Source of the DNA: Providencia rustigianii DSM 4541
GTDB taxonomy: Bacteria > Pseudomonadota > Gammaproteobacteria > Enterobacterales > Enterobacteriaceae
Assembly (NCBI RefSeq): GCF_000156395.1
Contig: NZ_GG703819.1
Coordinates: 883,935-947,934, forward strand
DNA: 64,000 nucleotides
Direction of reading: 5' to 3'
The translations under genes were made by a program, and so were the position numbers. The notes under the pieces were generated by a model. It made no database searches. It was not told the origin of the DNA and saw only the letters and a program-made list of their open reading frames with translations. Numbering within the stretch: the stretch's first letter is position 1; the number at the start of each line of letters is the position of its first letter. Positions 10,924 through 21,025 of the stretch are shown here, one piece after another.

Positions 10924-10989
10924 AAAACCATCCTTTAATTATATATTTATATGTTTCCTACATTATCTAGATGGTCTTAATATATTAAT

Positions 10990-11003
10990 TTGATTTATAT
11001 TAA
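10990..11003. promoter_or_regulatory. FNR-box-like site upstream of dcuB
   Basis: TTGATTTATATTAA matches the FNR consensus TTGAT-N4-ATCAA at 9 of 10 positions, 67 bases before the dcuB start. E. coli dcuB is FNR-activated. The surrounding sequence is very AT-rich, so a chance match is possible. Confidence 0.4.
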
Positions 11004-11260
11004 TTAAAACATTAATATTTTTTTATTTTTTTACACAACTTTAAATCCACATCACAATAATTTACCTTAGTTACTGCTACCCTGTGAAATTAATTGCTTT
11101 TTTGCAATAAAATCATACAAATACACCATATATTTTAACATTTCCCCTCATTAAATTTCACTTACCATTTTATTATCAAACTCAATTTATGTTCAATTTC
11201 ACGATATTTCATATATATGGGATCATTTAAACATTAGGGAAATTATTAACCAAAATAGAC

Positions 11261-11301
11261 TGTAATCTATTATTTACAGCACCTGTAATTAAGATTTGAC
11301 A
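11261..11301 (+). promoter_or_regulatory. Two TyrR boxes overlapping the tyrP promoter
   Basis: TGTAATCTATTATTTACA (11261-11278) matches TGTAAA-N6-TTTACA at 11 of 12 positions, and TGTAATTAAGATTTGACA (11284-11301) at 10 of 12. The second box contains the -35 hexamer TTGACA (11296-11301); a -10-like TAACCT follows at 11319-11324 with a 17-base spacer. A strong upstream box and a weaker one over the -35 is the arrangement known for E. coli tyrP. Confidence 0.75.
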
Positions 11302-11364
11302 GAATAATCTCAATCGCATAACCTGCTCAAATTATTAATAACTCGAATTCAATCAGAGGAATTT

Positions 11365-12573
11365 GTGAAGAATCGTACCCTTGGCAGTATTTTGATCGTT
11401 GCGGGAACAACAATTGGTGCAGGGATGTTGGCTATGCCACTAGCTGCTGCTGGTGTAGGTTTTACTGCTATTGTCTGTTTATTAGTTGGCTTATGGATGC
11501 TAATGAGTTACACCTCATTGCTGCTAGTCGAGGTTTATCAGCATAACCCTGCAAACATGGGGCTTGGTACTGTCGCCAAAAAATATTTAGGTCCTGTTGG
11601 GCAAGTTGTCACTGGCTTAAGTATGTTGCTCCTAATGTATGCACTGACAACAGCATATATCGGTGGTGCCGGCGTACTTATCTCTGATAGCTTATCGTCT
11701 TGGTGGGGTGTTACTGTTTCCACTGAAACTGCCATTGTTATGTTCACTATAGTCGGTGGCGCAATTGTCTGTGTAGGGACTCACTCTGTCGACTTTATCA
11801 ACCGTATCCTCTTTACCGCTAAAACTATTTTTTTAGTGATCATGCTTGCCGTCATGATGCCCCATGCCGAGGCGGTTAACTTAAGCACTCTGCCACTAGA
11901 AAAAGGTCTTATATTAGCCGCCGTTCCTGTTATTTTTACCTCTTTTGGCTTCCATGGCAGTGTTCCGAGCTTAGTGAATTATATGAATGGTGATGTACGT
12001 AAGTTACGTATCATTTTCATTACAGGTAGTGCAATCCCCCTTGTCGCTTATATTTTATGGCAGATTGCAACGTTAGGGGCTATCCCATCAGAGACCTTTA
12101 TGGGAATTCTAGCTCAATCATCGGGATTAAATGGTTTGCTCATCGCTATTCGAGATGTGGTTGCAACACCAAGAGTCAATATGGCGGTTGCTCTATTCAT
12201 GGATTTAGCCTTAGCGACTTCTTTCTTAGGCGTTGCCCTAGGGTTATTTGACTATCTTGCTGACTTATTTAAGCGTAGTAATAATTTTATTGGTCGATCT
12301 CAAACTACATTACTGACATTTGTACCACCATTACTCGCCGCACTATTCTTCAGCAGCTTTGTACAGGCTTTAACTTATGCCGCTGTAGCATTATCTGTCT
12401 TAGCATTAATCATGCCAGCACTGTTAACGATGCGAGTACGTAAGTTAGAAGCTCCCGGTATTTACCGCGTCAAAGGCGGCACTCCAATCCTAAGCTTAGT
12501 TTTGCTGTGTGGTATCGCGGTCATCGCCATCCAGTTCTCGATTGTAGCCGGCTTCCTACCTAACGTAGGTTAA
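11365..12573 (+). CDS. tyrP: Tyrosine-specific transport protein TyrP
   Basis: 402-residue aromatic amino acid permease of the HAAAP family (about 11 membrane segments), importing tyrosine across the inner membrane. The N-terminus [30 protein letters not shown] and segments such as [14 protein letters not shown] and [21 protein letters not shown] match E. coli TyrP closely. The start codon is GTG, with AGAGGA six to seven bases upstream. Two TyrR boxes upstream indicate tyrosine-responsive control. Monocistronic, with an intrinsic terminator. Confidence 0.94.
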   Translation: MKNRTLGSILIVAGTTIGAGMLAMPLAAAGVGFTAIVCLLVGLWMLMSYTSLLLVEVYQHNPANMGLGTVAKKYLGPVGQVVTGLSMLLLMYALTTAYIGGAGVLISDSLSSWWGVTVSTETAIVMFTIVGGAIVCVGTHSVDFINRILFTAKTIFLVIMLAVMMPHAEAVNLSTLPLEKGLILAAVPVIFTSFGFHGSVPSLVNYMNGDVRKLRIIFITGSAIPLVAYILWQIATLGAIPSETFMGILAQSSGLNGLLIAIRDVVATPRVNMAVALFMDLALATSFLGVALGLFDYLADLFKRSNNFIGRSQTTLLTFVPPLLAALFFSSFVQALTYAAVALSVLALIMPALLTMRVRKLEAPGIYRVKGGTPILSLVLLCGIAVIAIQFSIVAGFLPNVG

Positions 12574-12595
12574 TCCTCACCACAATTTCACGCAT

Positions 12596-12624
12596 AAAAA
12601 AACACCCCAATATGGGGTGTTTTT
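12596..12624 (+). terminator. Terminator of tyrP
   Basis: Stem AACACCCCA/TGGGGTGTT with a 3-base loop, preceded by an A-run and followed by T-rich sequence, 25 bases after the tyrP stop. The A-run makes it usable from the minus strand too (yfaZ). Confidence 0.85.
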
Positions 12625-12697
12625 GTTTTGACGTGTTTTTTTCTATTTTTGAAAAATACATTTCCGCCATTTTTCAAAACATAACGAGCACTAGCGT

Positions 12698-12824
12698 TAT
12701 TCTCTAAATAGTTTGAATTGTGGCTAGGCGGCAAACGAGGATATCTTGGGGAGCATACATGAGTATGTGACCCGAGTAGCCGAGTGCGGTCAACAACGCC
12801 ACAAATCAAAATATGACGAGAATA
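12698..12824. repeat. Palindromic dispersed repeat, copy 2 (abuts yfaZ stop)
   Basis: 127 bp. The outer 27-base arms (starting TATTCTC and ending GAGAATA) pair at 22 of 27 positions. The inner stem is CTTGGG/CCCGAG and the tip CATAC/GTATG. It shares the GGCGGCAAACGA, GAGCATAC and GTATGTGACCCGA blocks with copy 1. Its last base is adjacent to the yfaZ stop codon at 12825. Confidence 0.85.
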
Positions 12825-13367
12825 TTAGAATGAGAGGCCGGCGCCCACATACCACCCATCTGCAAGTTTCTCATTACGATCATCATGAGCACCTTTCATC
12901 TCAATTAAGCGGTAACCCGCATCAACTGACAGTGGCTTGAAGACCGTAAAACGCGCACCTGCTTTCGCTTCGGTATAAGATTTGCTGCCAGAAGTCAGTG
13001 ATTCCGGTGCACCATACGCTTCACCGTATAAATTTAATGATGGCAGGACTTGCCAGCTTAAACCACCACCTAATGCTGCCGCCGCGCCATCATTACCATC
13101 TTTAGGCGACAAATATAATGCTTTCCCTCCAACATAGGCGTTGAAAGGACCTAAAGGTAGTCCAAATGTGGCACCTAAACTTCCTAGTTGACCATTATGA
13201 TCACTACGAGCCCATGAACCATTAAATGCTAAACCAGAACCTTGTGTACCAAAACCACCATTCAGCTCAGTAAAATGTTCACCAGCAGTAAAATCAGCAG
13301 AAATTGCCTGCGCTGCACCCATATAGAATGCAGAAGTTGCCGCAACAAGTAATAGAACTTTGCGCAT
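12825..13367 (-). CDS. yfaZ: YfaZ family outer membrane protein
   Basis: 180 residues, like E. coli YfaZ. A signal peptide (residues 1-21, cleavage after AAQA) precedes beta-strand-like alternating sequence ending in an aromatic Phe, typical of outer membrane barrels. Family-specific segments GGKALYLSPKDGNDG and DGWYVGAGLSF are seen. AAGGAT lies just upstream of the ATG. The function is not established in the family. A palindromic repeat starts at the stop codon. Confidence 0.88.
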   Translation of the reverse strand: MRKVLLLVAATSAFYMGAAQAISADFTAGEHFTELNGGFGTQGSGLAFNGSWARSDHNGQLGSLGATFGLPLGPFNAYVGGKALYLSPKDGNDGAAAALGGGLSWQVLPSLNLYGEAYGAPESLTSGSKSYTEAKAGARFTVFKPLSVDAGYRLIEMKGAHDDRNEKLADGWYVGAGLSF

Positions 13368-13713
13368 TGTTATATCCTTTGTTATTTGAATTAAAACTAT
13401 CAGGGTGATGGTACGTGATTTAGCGCATCGACTCAGTATTTTTTGCTTAAATTTACGTTAACGGTAGTTTACAAAGCACGATAAGTGTAATTTCACCCTA
13501 TTTTCATATAGTAAGATAAAAAATGCATTTTTTCTTACTCTACATTGTCTCCAAACGATTGCAGTAATTGGCGACTCTGATTAGATTATTAATTACATGC
13601 TCATTATACTAGTCACCAAGCTTATTATAGAAACGAAGTCATATTTTACAAATATTCAGCTAATTAGTTATTTTTTAGTAGTTTATAACTCTAAATATTC
13701 TGGGAGTATTATG
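13368..13713. other. yfaZ-katA divergent intergenic region
   Basis: 346 bases. It contains a near-palindrome at 13510-13539 (AGTAAGA...TCTTACT around A/T runs) of unknown role. I looked for an OxyR-type spaced ATAG/CTAT array upstream of the catalase and did not find a convincing one. The catalase frame stays open upstream but without homology. Confidence 0.5.
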
Positions 13714-15153
13714 ATGAAGAAAAAAGGTCTAACTACCGCGTTTGGCGCCCCTGTTGCAGACAATAACAACGTAATGACGGCGGGTAAACGTGGTCCAATG
13801 TTGCTGCAAGACGTTTGGTTTTTAGAAAAACTGGCACATTTTGATCGTGAAGTTATCCCTGAACGCCGTATGCATGCTAAAGGTTCCGGTGCTTTTGGTA
13901 CATTCACAGTAACCCACGATATAACCCGTTATACTCGTGCAAAACTGTTCAGTGAAATTGGCAAAAAAACTGACTTATTTGTTCGTTTCTCTACCGTTGC
14001 AGGCGAACGCGGTGCTGCGGATGCAGAACGCGATATTCGTGGTTTTGCCATGAAATTTTATACTGAGGAAGGCAACTGGGACATGGTGGGTAACAATACC
14101 CCAGTATTCTATCTGCGCGACCCATTAAAATTCCCTGACTTAAACCACGTTGTAAAACGCTGTCCTTATACAAATATGCGTAGTGCAGCATATAAGTGGG
14201 ATTTTTTCTCGCACTTACCCGAAGCTTTGCACCAATTAACTATTGACGTCAGCGATCGTGGCTTACCAAAAAGCTACCGCTTTATGCATGGATTTGGTAG
14301 CCATACCTACAGCTTTATCAATGCCAACAACGAGCGTTTCTGGGTTAAATTCCACTTCCGCAGCCAACAAGGTATTAAAAACTTGATGGATGACGAAGCT
14401 CAAGAGCTGATTGGTAAGGATCGTGAAAGCTCACAACGCGATCTCTTTGAAGCCATTGAAAAAGGTGACTATCCTCGTTGGAATCTTCAAATTCAGATTA
14501 TGCCGGAAAAAGAAGCATCTACTGTTCCTTATAATCCGTTTGATTTAACTAAAGTTTGGCCACACAAAGATTACCCATTAATCGATGTTGGATATTTTGA
14601 ATTGAATCGCAATCCAGCAAACTATTTCTCTGATGTTGAACAAGCTGCATTTGCGCCTACAAATATCGTACCGGGTATTGGTTTCTCCCCAGACAAAATG
14701 CTGCAAGGTCGCTTATTCTCTTATGGTGATACCCAGCGTTACCGCTTAGGTGTTAATCACTATCAAATCCCTGTCAATGCGCCACGCTGTCCATTCCATA
14801 ATTACCATCGTGATGGTGCAATGCGAGTTGACGGGAACAGTAGTAATACCGTCACTTATGAGCCGAACAGTGCGGGAATGTTCCAAGAGCAGCCAGACTA
14901 CAGCGAACCGCCATTATCCCTAGAAGGTGCCGCTGATCATTGGAATCATCGTGAAGATGAAGATTACTTCAGCCAGCCTAGGGCGCTGTATGAGTTGTTA
15001 GATGATGCAGAACATCAGCGTATGTTCCAACGTTTAGCAGGCGAGTTAATTGAAGCATCAGAAGAAACTCAGAAACGTCAAATTGAGTTATTCAAGAAAG
15101 TACACCCTGAATACGGTGCTGGGGTTGAAAAAGCATTAAACGCACTAAAATAA
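13714..15153 (+). CDS. katA: Monofunctional haem catalase (KatA type)
   Basis: 479-residue small-subunit (clade 3) catalase that destroys hydrogen peroxide, very similar to the Proteus mirabilis enzyme. The active-site signature has catalytic His54 in [13 protein letters not shown], the distal Asn lies in MVGNNTPVF, and the proximal haem Tyr lies in [19 protein letters not shown]-binding type residues are expected for the clade. The start at 13714 is chosen because GGGAG lies seven bases upstream and numbering then matches the P. mirabilis protein; an adjacent ATG at 13711 is possible. A longer open frame from 13597 has no homology. Ends in an intrinsic terminator. Confidence 0.95.
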   Translation: MKKKGLTTAFGAPVADNNNVMTAGKRGPMLLQDVWFLEKLAHFDREVIPERRMHAKGSGAFGTFTVTHDITRYTRAKLFSEIGKKTDLFVRFSTVAGERGAADAERDIRGFAMKFYTEEGNWDMVGNNTPVFYLRDPLKFPDLNHVVKRCPYTNMRSAAYKWDFFSHLPEALHQLTIDVSDRGLPKSYRFMHGFGSHTYSFINANNERFWVKFHFRSQQGIKNLMDDEAQELIGKDRESSQRDLFEAIEKGDYPRWNLQIQIMPEKEASTVPYNPFDLTKVWPHKDYPLIDVGYFELNRNPANYFSDVEQAAFAPTNIVPGIGFSPDKMLQGRLFSYGDTQRYRLGVNHYQIPVNAPRCPFHNYHRDGAMRVDGNSSNTVTYEPNSAGMFQEQPDYSEPPLSLEGAADHWNHREDEDYFSQPRALYELLDDAEHQRMFQRLAGELIEASEETQKRQIELFKKVHPEYGAGVEKALNALK

Positions 15154-15175
15154 ATCTATTATTTTAATTGTTATC

Positions 15176-15201
15176 AAGCGCTAGAGCCTTCTAGCGCTTT
15201 T
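15176..15201 (+). terminator. Terminator of katA
   Basis: A 10-bp stem AAGCGCTAGA/TCTAGCGCTT with a 4-base loop and T-run, about 20 bases after the catalase stop. The minus strand lacks a T-run, so it mainly serves katA. Confidence 0.85.
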
Positions 15202-15205
15202 GTAT

Positions 15206-16615
15206 TTAATTAGCTAGTTGCGCCAATACCCACTGCTTTACCTGCTGGCGAGACACTTTAATTCCCCCTGCTTTCAGTTCAGGAACTAAATGGTAAAATG
15301 TCTTTGGGAATTGATAAGGTGCTAATTTATCTTTCAGCCAATCCGCCAGCATCGTTAACCCTAAACTCTCGTCAGCTTCAATGACTGCAACAGGACGCTG
15401 CCCAAACTGCTCATCATCAATGGGAATGATAAAGCTTTGGCTAACTTGAGGATGGCTATTGATCACCGACTCAATATCTTCTGGCTGGACACATTCTCCA
15501 CCACTGATAAATAAGTTATCTAAGCGACCCAGAATTTGATATTCCCCGTCAATTAATGCACCTTTATCGTTAGTTTTGAACCAACCTTCGCTACATTTTA
15601 GCGGTAATAATTCGCCATCAAACCAATACCCCATGGCTTGACTTGAGGATTGTATTTGGATTTCATCATCCACAATACGTAGCTGTTTGCCTTTTAATGG
15701 CAACCCAACCCCTTTTTTTCCATCGGCTCGCTTCGCACAAACCGTCGATGCCATTTCCGTCATGCCGTAGCCACTCCAACAAATAATCCCTTGGCTCATG
15801 GCTAATTCTGTCAATGGGGTTGGGATCATAGCGCCCCCCAATAAAACCTCTTTTAAGTTGATATCAACTTGCCGCCCATCATTCAATAAGCGCCATAGTT
15901 GAGTAGGAACTAAAGATGCATGGGTTACGCCTTGTAGTGCTTCTGGTAGCGGTGCCGTACGTAATGCTAAGCTTCTACCTTTTAGCAACCAGCGCCAGAC
16001 TATACCTTGCCCTGACACATGGAAAAGTGGCAAAGAAAGTAGCCAGCAATCATTTTGCTGGTAATTCATTACACTTAATACACCATCCGCACTGTTTAAA
16101 TGTGCTGCAACACTATGAACAGCGGCTTTTGGTAACCCCGTAGAGCCTGACGTTAAAATTAACGTCGCAGGTTGGTCAATTACCTTTTGAAAGTTATTAA
16201 GTTTGAATAACTCTTCACCAATAAAGTGATCATAGAGCTGATAGTCCAAGCGGGGGTAACCCGACAGAATTTTATCGTCATCTGTAAAGTCGATAACAAA
16301 ATCCACATCAAGATGAGGTAATAATTCGTCTATAAGCCTTTCAGGAAGACGAGGATTTAACGGTAAGACACGAGCGCCACAGGCAATAATTGCCAACTGG
16401 CTCAATAATAATTCAACTGAATTTTTTCCACGCAAAACGACACATTGCTCTTGTGTTAAACCCTGCATTGAAAAATAAGTAGAAAGATTAGATACCTGCT
16501 CGCTTAATGTCTGCCACGTATAACTTTCAGAATCCGTTAGCAATGCAATTGAATCAGGATGCTGACTGGCCCAATGCCGCCAAGGCCAGTCAGTAAAGTG
16601 GGTTAGCTCTGCCAT
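15206..16615 (-). CDS. menE: o-Succinylbenzoate-CoA ligase MenE
   Basis: 469-residue AMP-forming ligase that activates o-succinylbenzoate to its CoA ester in menaquinone synthesis. The adenylation P-loop [11 protein letters not shown] is at 154-164, the [11 protein letters not shown] motif near 285, the [12 protein letters not shown] hinge follows, and the catalytic Lys453 is in GGIKVSR near the C-terminus. It overlaps the end of menC by 13 bases and is the last gene of menF-D-H-B-C-E; overlap implies coupled translation. Slightly longer than E. coli MenE (about 451). Confidence 0.95.
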   Translation of the reverse strand: MAELTHFTDWPWRHWASQHPDSIALLTDSESYTWQTLSEQVSNLSTYFSMQGLTQEQCVVLRGKNSVELLLSQLAIIACGARVLPLNPRLPERLIDELLPHLDVDFVIDFTDDDKILSGYPRLDYQLYDHFIGEELFKLNNFQKVIDQPATLILTSGSTGLPKAAVHSVAAHLNSADGVLSVMNYQQNDCWLLSLPLFHVSGQGIVWRWLLKGRSLALRTAPLPEALQGVTHASLVPTQLWRLLNDGRQVDINLKEVLLGGAMIPTPLTELAMSQGIICWSGYGMTEMASTVCAKRADGKKGVGLPLKGKQLRIVDDEIQIQSSSQAMGYWFDGELLPLKCSEGWFKTNDKGALIDGEYQILGRLDNLFISGGECVQPEDIESVINSHPQVSQSFIIPIDDEQFGQRPVAVIEADESLGLTMLADWLKDKLAPYQFPKTFYHLVPELKAGGIKVSRQQVKQWVLAQLAN

Positions 16616-17574
16616 ACAACCGTCAAGTCATCTAACTGTTGGATAGGAATATCACACTGTGGCCAAGGACGAATTAACTGAGATTGGATCAGTGAAACTG
16701 TATCCAAACCCGGAATAGTATTTGGTGTTAACCAATTAGCCACTCGAGCCAGTTGCGTTAGACCAAAACTGGTTTCAATCGATGAGCTGATAACTGCTTG
16801 TAAACCCAGTTGGTGTGCTTGCTCTACCAAACGACGGCAATTATCCAAGCTGCCTGTCAGGGTTGGTTTAATCACAATTGCAGCCACTCCGGATTGAGCT
16901 TCAACTTTAAAGCCATCCTCACGGACACTTTCATCCCAAGCAATGGCAATTCCTGTATCCGCTGCAAACTGTAGCGATTCTTCACGGGTCTTGCATGGTT
17001 CTTCAAGAAATGCGATACGATCACGATAATCGGGATTCACGTATTTTGCGAACCCATCCGCTTTTGCTCGTGTCCAGCTACGGTTAGCATCTAAACGCAG
17101 TTTTAGTTCAGGCACAGCTTCAAGAAGTAAATTCGCAACCATACCATCACGAACGGCCTCATATAAGCCCACTTTCACCTTAGCAACCTTTTCACCATCC
17201 ATCGCATCTAAGCTCAGGATCAAGTCATCTGGGTCGCCACTGCACAAGGGTGCTTTACGATAATCTGCTTGTTGAGGTAATTCCCCCGAAAGCTCGGCGA
17301 GAGCACAGCTGCAACCAAAGGCGACAGAAGGTAATTCACTTTCAGGTTGATTGCCTTCATTCACCCATCCCTTCAGCCATTCAATGGTTTTTGCTGTCGC
17401 ATCTTCCAATGTTTCACGGCTAAATTCAGGCAGAGGTGAAATTTCCCCCCAGCCTTCGCTATCCCCATCTTGTAAACAGACCAATAACCCATCACGGGTT
17501 TTGAGCCGTTGATAGCGAAGGATAACGCCTGCCTCCATCGGCAGGCTGAACGAGTAAAGTGTTGCTTTTCTCAT
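16603..17574 (-). CDS. menC: o-Succinylbenzoate synthase MenC
   Basis: 323-residue enolase-superfamily enzyme that dehydrates SHCHC to o-succinylbenzoate. The expected residues are visible one position beyond E. coli numbering: Lys132-x-Lys134 (AKVKVGL), metal ligands Asp162 (RLDANR), Glu191 (FLEEP) and Asp214 (AWDES), and Lys236 (VIKPTL). The ATG overlaps the menB stop by one base (TAATG). Confidence 0.95.
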   Translation of the reverse strand: MRKATLYSFSLPMEAGVILRYQRLKTRDGLLVCLQDGDSEGWGEISPLPEFSRETLEDATAKTIEWLKGWVNEGNQPESELPSVAFGCSCALAELSGELPQQADYRKAPLCSGDPDDLILSLDAMDGEKVAKVKVGLYEAVRDGMVANLLLEAVPELKLRLDANRSWTRAKADGFAKYVNPDYRDRIAFLEEPCKTREESLQFAADTGIAIAWDESVREDGFKVEAQSGVAAIVIKPTLTGSLDNCRRLVEQAHQLGLQAVISSSIETSFGLTQLARVANWLTPNTIPGLDTVSLIQSQLIRPWPQCDIPIQQLDDLTVVWQS

Positions 17575-18431
17575 TATGGATTACGCTTATATTTAGAAAA
17601 ATCTGGTGCACGTTTTTCGTTAAATGCGTTACGACCTTCCTGACCTTCATCAGTCATGTAGAACAGCATTGTTGCATTTCCTGCTAATTCTTGCAGGCCT
17701 GCCTGGCCATCACAGTCAGCATTCAGTGCCGCTTTAAGGCAACGTAATGCCATTGGGCTGTTTTCCAGCATTTCACGACACCAGCGAACTGTTTCTTTTT
17801 CAAGGTCAGCATAAGGCACGACGGTATTGACCAAGCCCATGTCTAATGCTTCTTGTGCATTATACTGACGGCACAGGAACCAAATTTCACGCGCTTTCTT
17901 TTGACCGACAATGCGAGCCATGTAAGATGCGCCCCAACCACCATCAAACGAGCCAACTTTCGGCCCTGTTTGGCCAAAAATCGCATTATCCGCAGCAATC
18001 GTCAGATCGCACATCATGTGCAACACATGACCGCCACCGATAGAGAAGCCAGCAACCATGGCCACAACCGGTTTAGGGCAAGTGCGGATCTGGCGTTGAA
18101 AATCTAAAACGTTCAGATGGTGAGTTCCACTTTCATCGCGGTAGCCGCCGTAGTCACCACGAATTTTCTGGTCACCACCTGCACAGAATGCTTTTTCGCC
18201 TTCACCCGTCAGGATAATAGTACCAATGTGATCATCATAACGGGCGTCCGACAATGCTTGGATCATCTCTTTGACTGTTTGTGGTCTGAAAGCATTACGC
18301 ACTTCAGGACGATTGATGGTGATTTTCGCAATCCCTTCAGGGGATTTGTGATATCGAATATCTTCAAAGCCTGTCGAGCAGTCTTGCCATTCAATTGGCG
18401 CGTACAGTTTTTCTTCGCTTGGATAAATCAT
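17574..18431 (-). CDS. menB: 1,4-Dihydroxy-2-naphthoyl-CoA synthase MenB
   Basis: 285-residue crotonase-family enzyme closing the naphthoate ring of menaquinone. The oxyanion and active-site segments [31 protein letters not shown] and [15 protein letters not shown] are nearly identical to E. coli MenB, as is the C-terminal SKYKRNP. The ATG at 18431 has AAGGAA seven bases upstream and gives exactly the E. coli length; an in-frame TTG two codons earlier is less likely. Twelve bases after menH. Confidence 0.97.
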   Translation of the reverse strand: MIYPSEEKLYAPIEWQDCSTGFEDIRYHKSPEGIAKITINRPEVRNAFRPQTVKEMIQALSDARYDDHIGTIILTGEGEKAFCAGGDQKIRGDYGGYRDESGTHHLNVLDFQRQIRTCPKPVVAMVAGFSIGGGHVLHMMCDLTIAADNAIFGQTGPKVGSFDGGWGASYMARIVGQKKAREIWFLCRQYNAQEALDMGLVNTVVPYADLEKETVRWCREMLENSPMALRCLKAALNADCDGQAGLQELAGNATMLFYMTDEGQEGRNAFNEKRAPDFSKYKRNP

Positions 18432-18443
18432 TATCAAGTTCCT

Positions 18444-19226
18444 TTAACCACAGTTTGATAAAAAATGGTGAAGTGCAATCACATAATGTTGGGGGTTTTC
18501 CCGATGCGCATTATGCCCTGCATTTTCAATTAGCGTAAACGGCAATGCGTATTGTTGCGAAACGCTTCGAAATTTTTGGTCTCTCTCACCGCAAAAATAA
18601 CGATAAGGAGTGAGTAACTGTTGTAACTTTTCCACTAAAAATGGTTGTTTTGCTAATGACGTATTTTCCAGCATGTCTGCCACTGCTAGTGGATTATTCT
18701 TACCTCGTAATTGCACCAACTGTTGGCGTTGCTTTAAGGTCAAATCTGCAAATACCGCTTGCTGGTACCAAGCATTCAACACGTTTTCCATAGGCTGTTG
18801 ACGAAAACGTTCAGCCCATTGATGGTCATTTTCAGCGCGAGCTATTCGTTCATTTTCATTATTGAGCCCTACATTTCCGCCTTCAATTACTAAACCTTTT
18901 AGCCCCTGATGAGGAGCAAAACAGGCAAAGTGCATGGCTAAACGAGCTCCCAGCGAATAACCAATTAATACATATTCTTGGATATTATGATGATGCAATA
19001 ACTCATTAAGTTGCTGATCAAAGTCACTGAAACTTTGGCAATTGATTGCACTAGAATCCCCATGTCCGGGTAAATCGACCACTAAACAAGGATACTCTTG
19101 GCACTGTTCTACAACCTCTTGCCAATCATCACTACTACCTAATAACCCATGTAAAAAAACTAACCACGGCTTTGCTTTAGCCTGATTTGAGTCATTTAAA
19201 ATGTCATAGCGTTTAGCGGATAACAT
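18444..19226 (-). CDS. menH: SHCHC synthase MenH
   Basis: 260-residue alpha/beta hydrolase fold lyase that releases pyruvate from SEPHCHC. The motif WLVFLHGLLGSSDDW precedes the nucleophile elbow GYSLGAR (Ser91); CGERDQKF supplies the Asp region and AGHNAHRENP the catalytic His. The ATG at 19226 overlaps the menD stop by one base, as elsewhere in this operon, and fits the E. coli length (252). The frame is open for 14 more codons upstream inside menD. Confidence 0.93.
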   Translation of the reverse strand: MLSAKRYDILNDSNQAKAKPWLVFLHGLLGSSDDWQEVVEQCQEYPCLVVDLPGHGDSSAINCQSFSDFDQQLNELLHHHNIQEYVLIGYSLGARLAMHFACFAPHQGLKGLVIEGGNVGLNNENERIARAENDHQWAERFRQQPMENVLNAWYQQAVFADLTLKQRQQLVQLRGKNNPLAVADMLENTSLAKQPFLVEKLQQLLTPYRYFCGERDQKFRSVSQQYALPFTLIENAGHNAHRENPQHYVIALHHFLSNCG

Positions 19227-20899
19227 TACAAGTTTTCCACATCTTGCAGTAATTGTTTTAAGGTACAAGCGCCCTCATCACCATTAACCACTAACTCCAC
19301 AAGCAAGGTTCCGTGTTGGTTATGCCAGAATTTTTGCACAGTCTCTTTCAAGGTACTCCAGTCCGTTGGCGCGCAATATTGCAAACCAAACATCGTTGCA
19401 GCCCCAGCAAAGCTAACATTTTGCGGCATACAGTAATAATGCTCCCTTGCCTCTTTCGATGTTGGTAGCATGGAAAAAATTTGCCCACCATTATTGTTCA
19501 CCACGATGAGTACCGTTGGTGCAGATGGTGTACGTAGCAAGGCCAGACTATTTAAGTCATACAATGCAGAAAGATCGCCCACAATACCTAAGGTTGGTCT
19601 CGCGGTCGCACGTTGAACGCCTGCCATTGTTGAAATTAATCCATCAATACCACTCGCACCTCGATTACTGTAAACCGGATACCCCGCAGGAAGCTGAGCT
19701 AATGCGTCGACTAAACGGACAATTAAGCTGTTACCGACAAAAAGTTGCCCGCGAGGAGGGAAAAGTTGAGGTAATTGATGGGCAATCGCGGCTTCAGAAT
19801 ATTGATCCTGTAATAGTGCCTGTATATGCTGCTGGGTTTTGCTTGCAAGTGTAGCGAGTCCCTCACACCAAGGACTGCGTGGCTGCGCAGGATGATTATC
19901 CAACCAACCTTTGATGCTGCATGTTAATTTACGACCAGTATGATTCGCAGGGTCTAGGCGCCCTGGGATAGTATCAATAATCCAGTATTCTTGAGGCTCA
20001 CAATGACTTTGCCATTGTAAGGCTCTTTTTCCGGTTATACTCGACCCAAATTGTATGACTAACTCAGCTTCTTGTAGCCATGCTTGGGCATCTGCGTGTT
20101 GTAACCATAAATCAGCACAAGGATAAGGTTGACCCGTTTGCGATAAAACATCACCAATAATAGGCCATCCCAGTTCAGCAGCCCATTTAGCAACATATTC
20201 ACCTTCACTGCTCCCCATGCGCCCAGCAATCACCACGCCTTTTTTCTGGCGCCAAAAATACCAATCTGCAACTAATGCAACAGTATGAGTTGGGGGTTCA
20301 CTGAGCCATGGATGATTAGAATTCCACCAATTACCAAGACTTTCATGCCATTGGTACTCCCCTTCAGTTTCCCCATATAAAGGTTCCGCAAAAGGGCAAT
20401 TAATATGAAAAGCACCATGGCGCAATTGGTTCATGCCATTATCGATAGCAGATACCAGCCACTTTGCCGAGATATCCTGCGTCGGTCTAGGTAACATTAA
20501 ATCTTCAAACGGATGGCTAGCAAAAATATGTGTCTGACGAATTGCTTGGTTTGCACCACAGTCGATTAATTCGGGTGGTCTATCCGCAGTCAGAAAAATG
20601 ACTTTTTCGCCCGTTAACCCCGCCTCTATCAATGCAGGATAAAGATTAGCAACTGCGGTTCCAGATGTAACAATGACCCCAACAGGTTCACCACTGGCTT
20701 TCGCTAAACCCAAAGCTAGATGCCCTAATCCGCGCTCATCGAAATGAGTGTGGCAATGTAGTTTACCGTTATTAATGGCCGCCAGTGTTAACGGCGTTGA
20801 ACGGGAACCAGGGGCAATGCAGATATTTTTCATACCATGGCGGGCGAGCGCTTCAATAATTACCTCAGCCCAACGGATATTAAAAGCAGAATTCGACAT
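19226..20899 (-). CDS. menD: SEPHCHC synthase MenD
   Basis: 557-residue thiamine-diphosphate enzyme adding 2-oxoglutarate-derived succinic semialdehyde to isochorismate, the committed menaquinone step. Cofactor-activating Glu55 is in [10 protein letters not shown], and the ThDP/Mg motif is [10 protein letters not shown] to NNNGGQIF. Similarity to E. coli MenD (556) runs end to end. The ribosome-binding site is weak. 126 bases separate it from menF; one-base overlap with menH. Confidence 0.96.
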   Translation of the reverse strand: MSNSAFNIRWAEVIIEALARHGMKNICIAPGSRSTPLTLAAINNGKLHCHTHFDERGLGHLALGLAKASGEPVGVIVTSGTAVANLYPALIEAGLTGEKVIFLTADRPPELIDCGANQAIRQTHIFASHPFEDLMLPRPTQDISAKWLVSAIDNGMNQLRHGAFHINCPFAEPLYGETEGEYQWHESLGNWWNSNHPWLSEPPTHTVALVADWYFWRQKKGVVIAGRMGSSEGEYVAKWAAELGWPIIGDVLSQTGQPYPCADLWLQHADAQAWLQEAELVIQFGSSITGKRALQWQSHCEPQEYWIIDTIPGRLDPANHTGRKLTCSIKGWLDNHPAQPRSPWCEGLATLASKTQQHIQALLQDQYSEAAIAHQLPQLFPPRGQLFVGNSLIVRLVDALAQLPAGYPVYSNRGASGIDGLISTMAGVQRATARPTLGIVGDLSALYDLNSLALLRTPSAPTVLIVVNNNGGQIFSMLPTSKEAREHYYCMPQNVSFAGAATMFGLQYCAPTDWSTLKETVQKFWHNQHGTLLVELVVNGDEGACTLKQLLQDVENL

Positions 20900-21025
20900 A
20901 ATGTGCTCGGTAAATTATTCATGATACTGAGTGTAATAGGATTGAGATAAATTTCTTGATCTCAGGACAATTTTTCATGAACCAATTGAAAATAAAAAGA
21001 AATAACCACTTTAGATATAGGGGTT

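Larger units (their letters stand above)
10924..11364. other. dcuB-tyrP divergent intergenic region
   Basis: 441 AT-rich bases between divergent starts. It holds the FNR-like site on the dcuB side and the TyrR boxes and promoter on the tyrP side. Nothing else convincing was seen between 11010 and 11255. Confidence 0.6.

Noticed and set aside
12588-12809. 73-codon minus-strand frame across the tyrP terminator
   Set aside because: It runs through the terminator and palindromic repeat; composition explains it.
13597-13713. N-terminal extension of the catalase open frame
   Set aside because: No homology, no ribosome-binding site, and numbering of the active site fits only the 13714 (or 13711) start.
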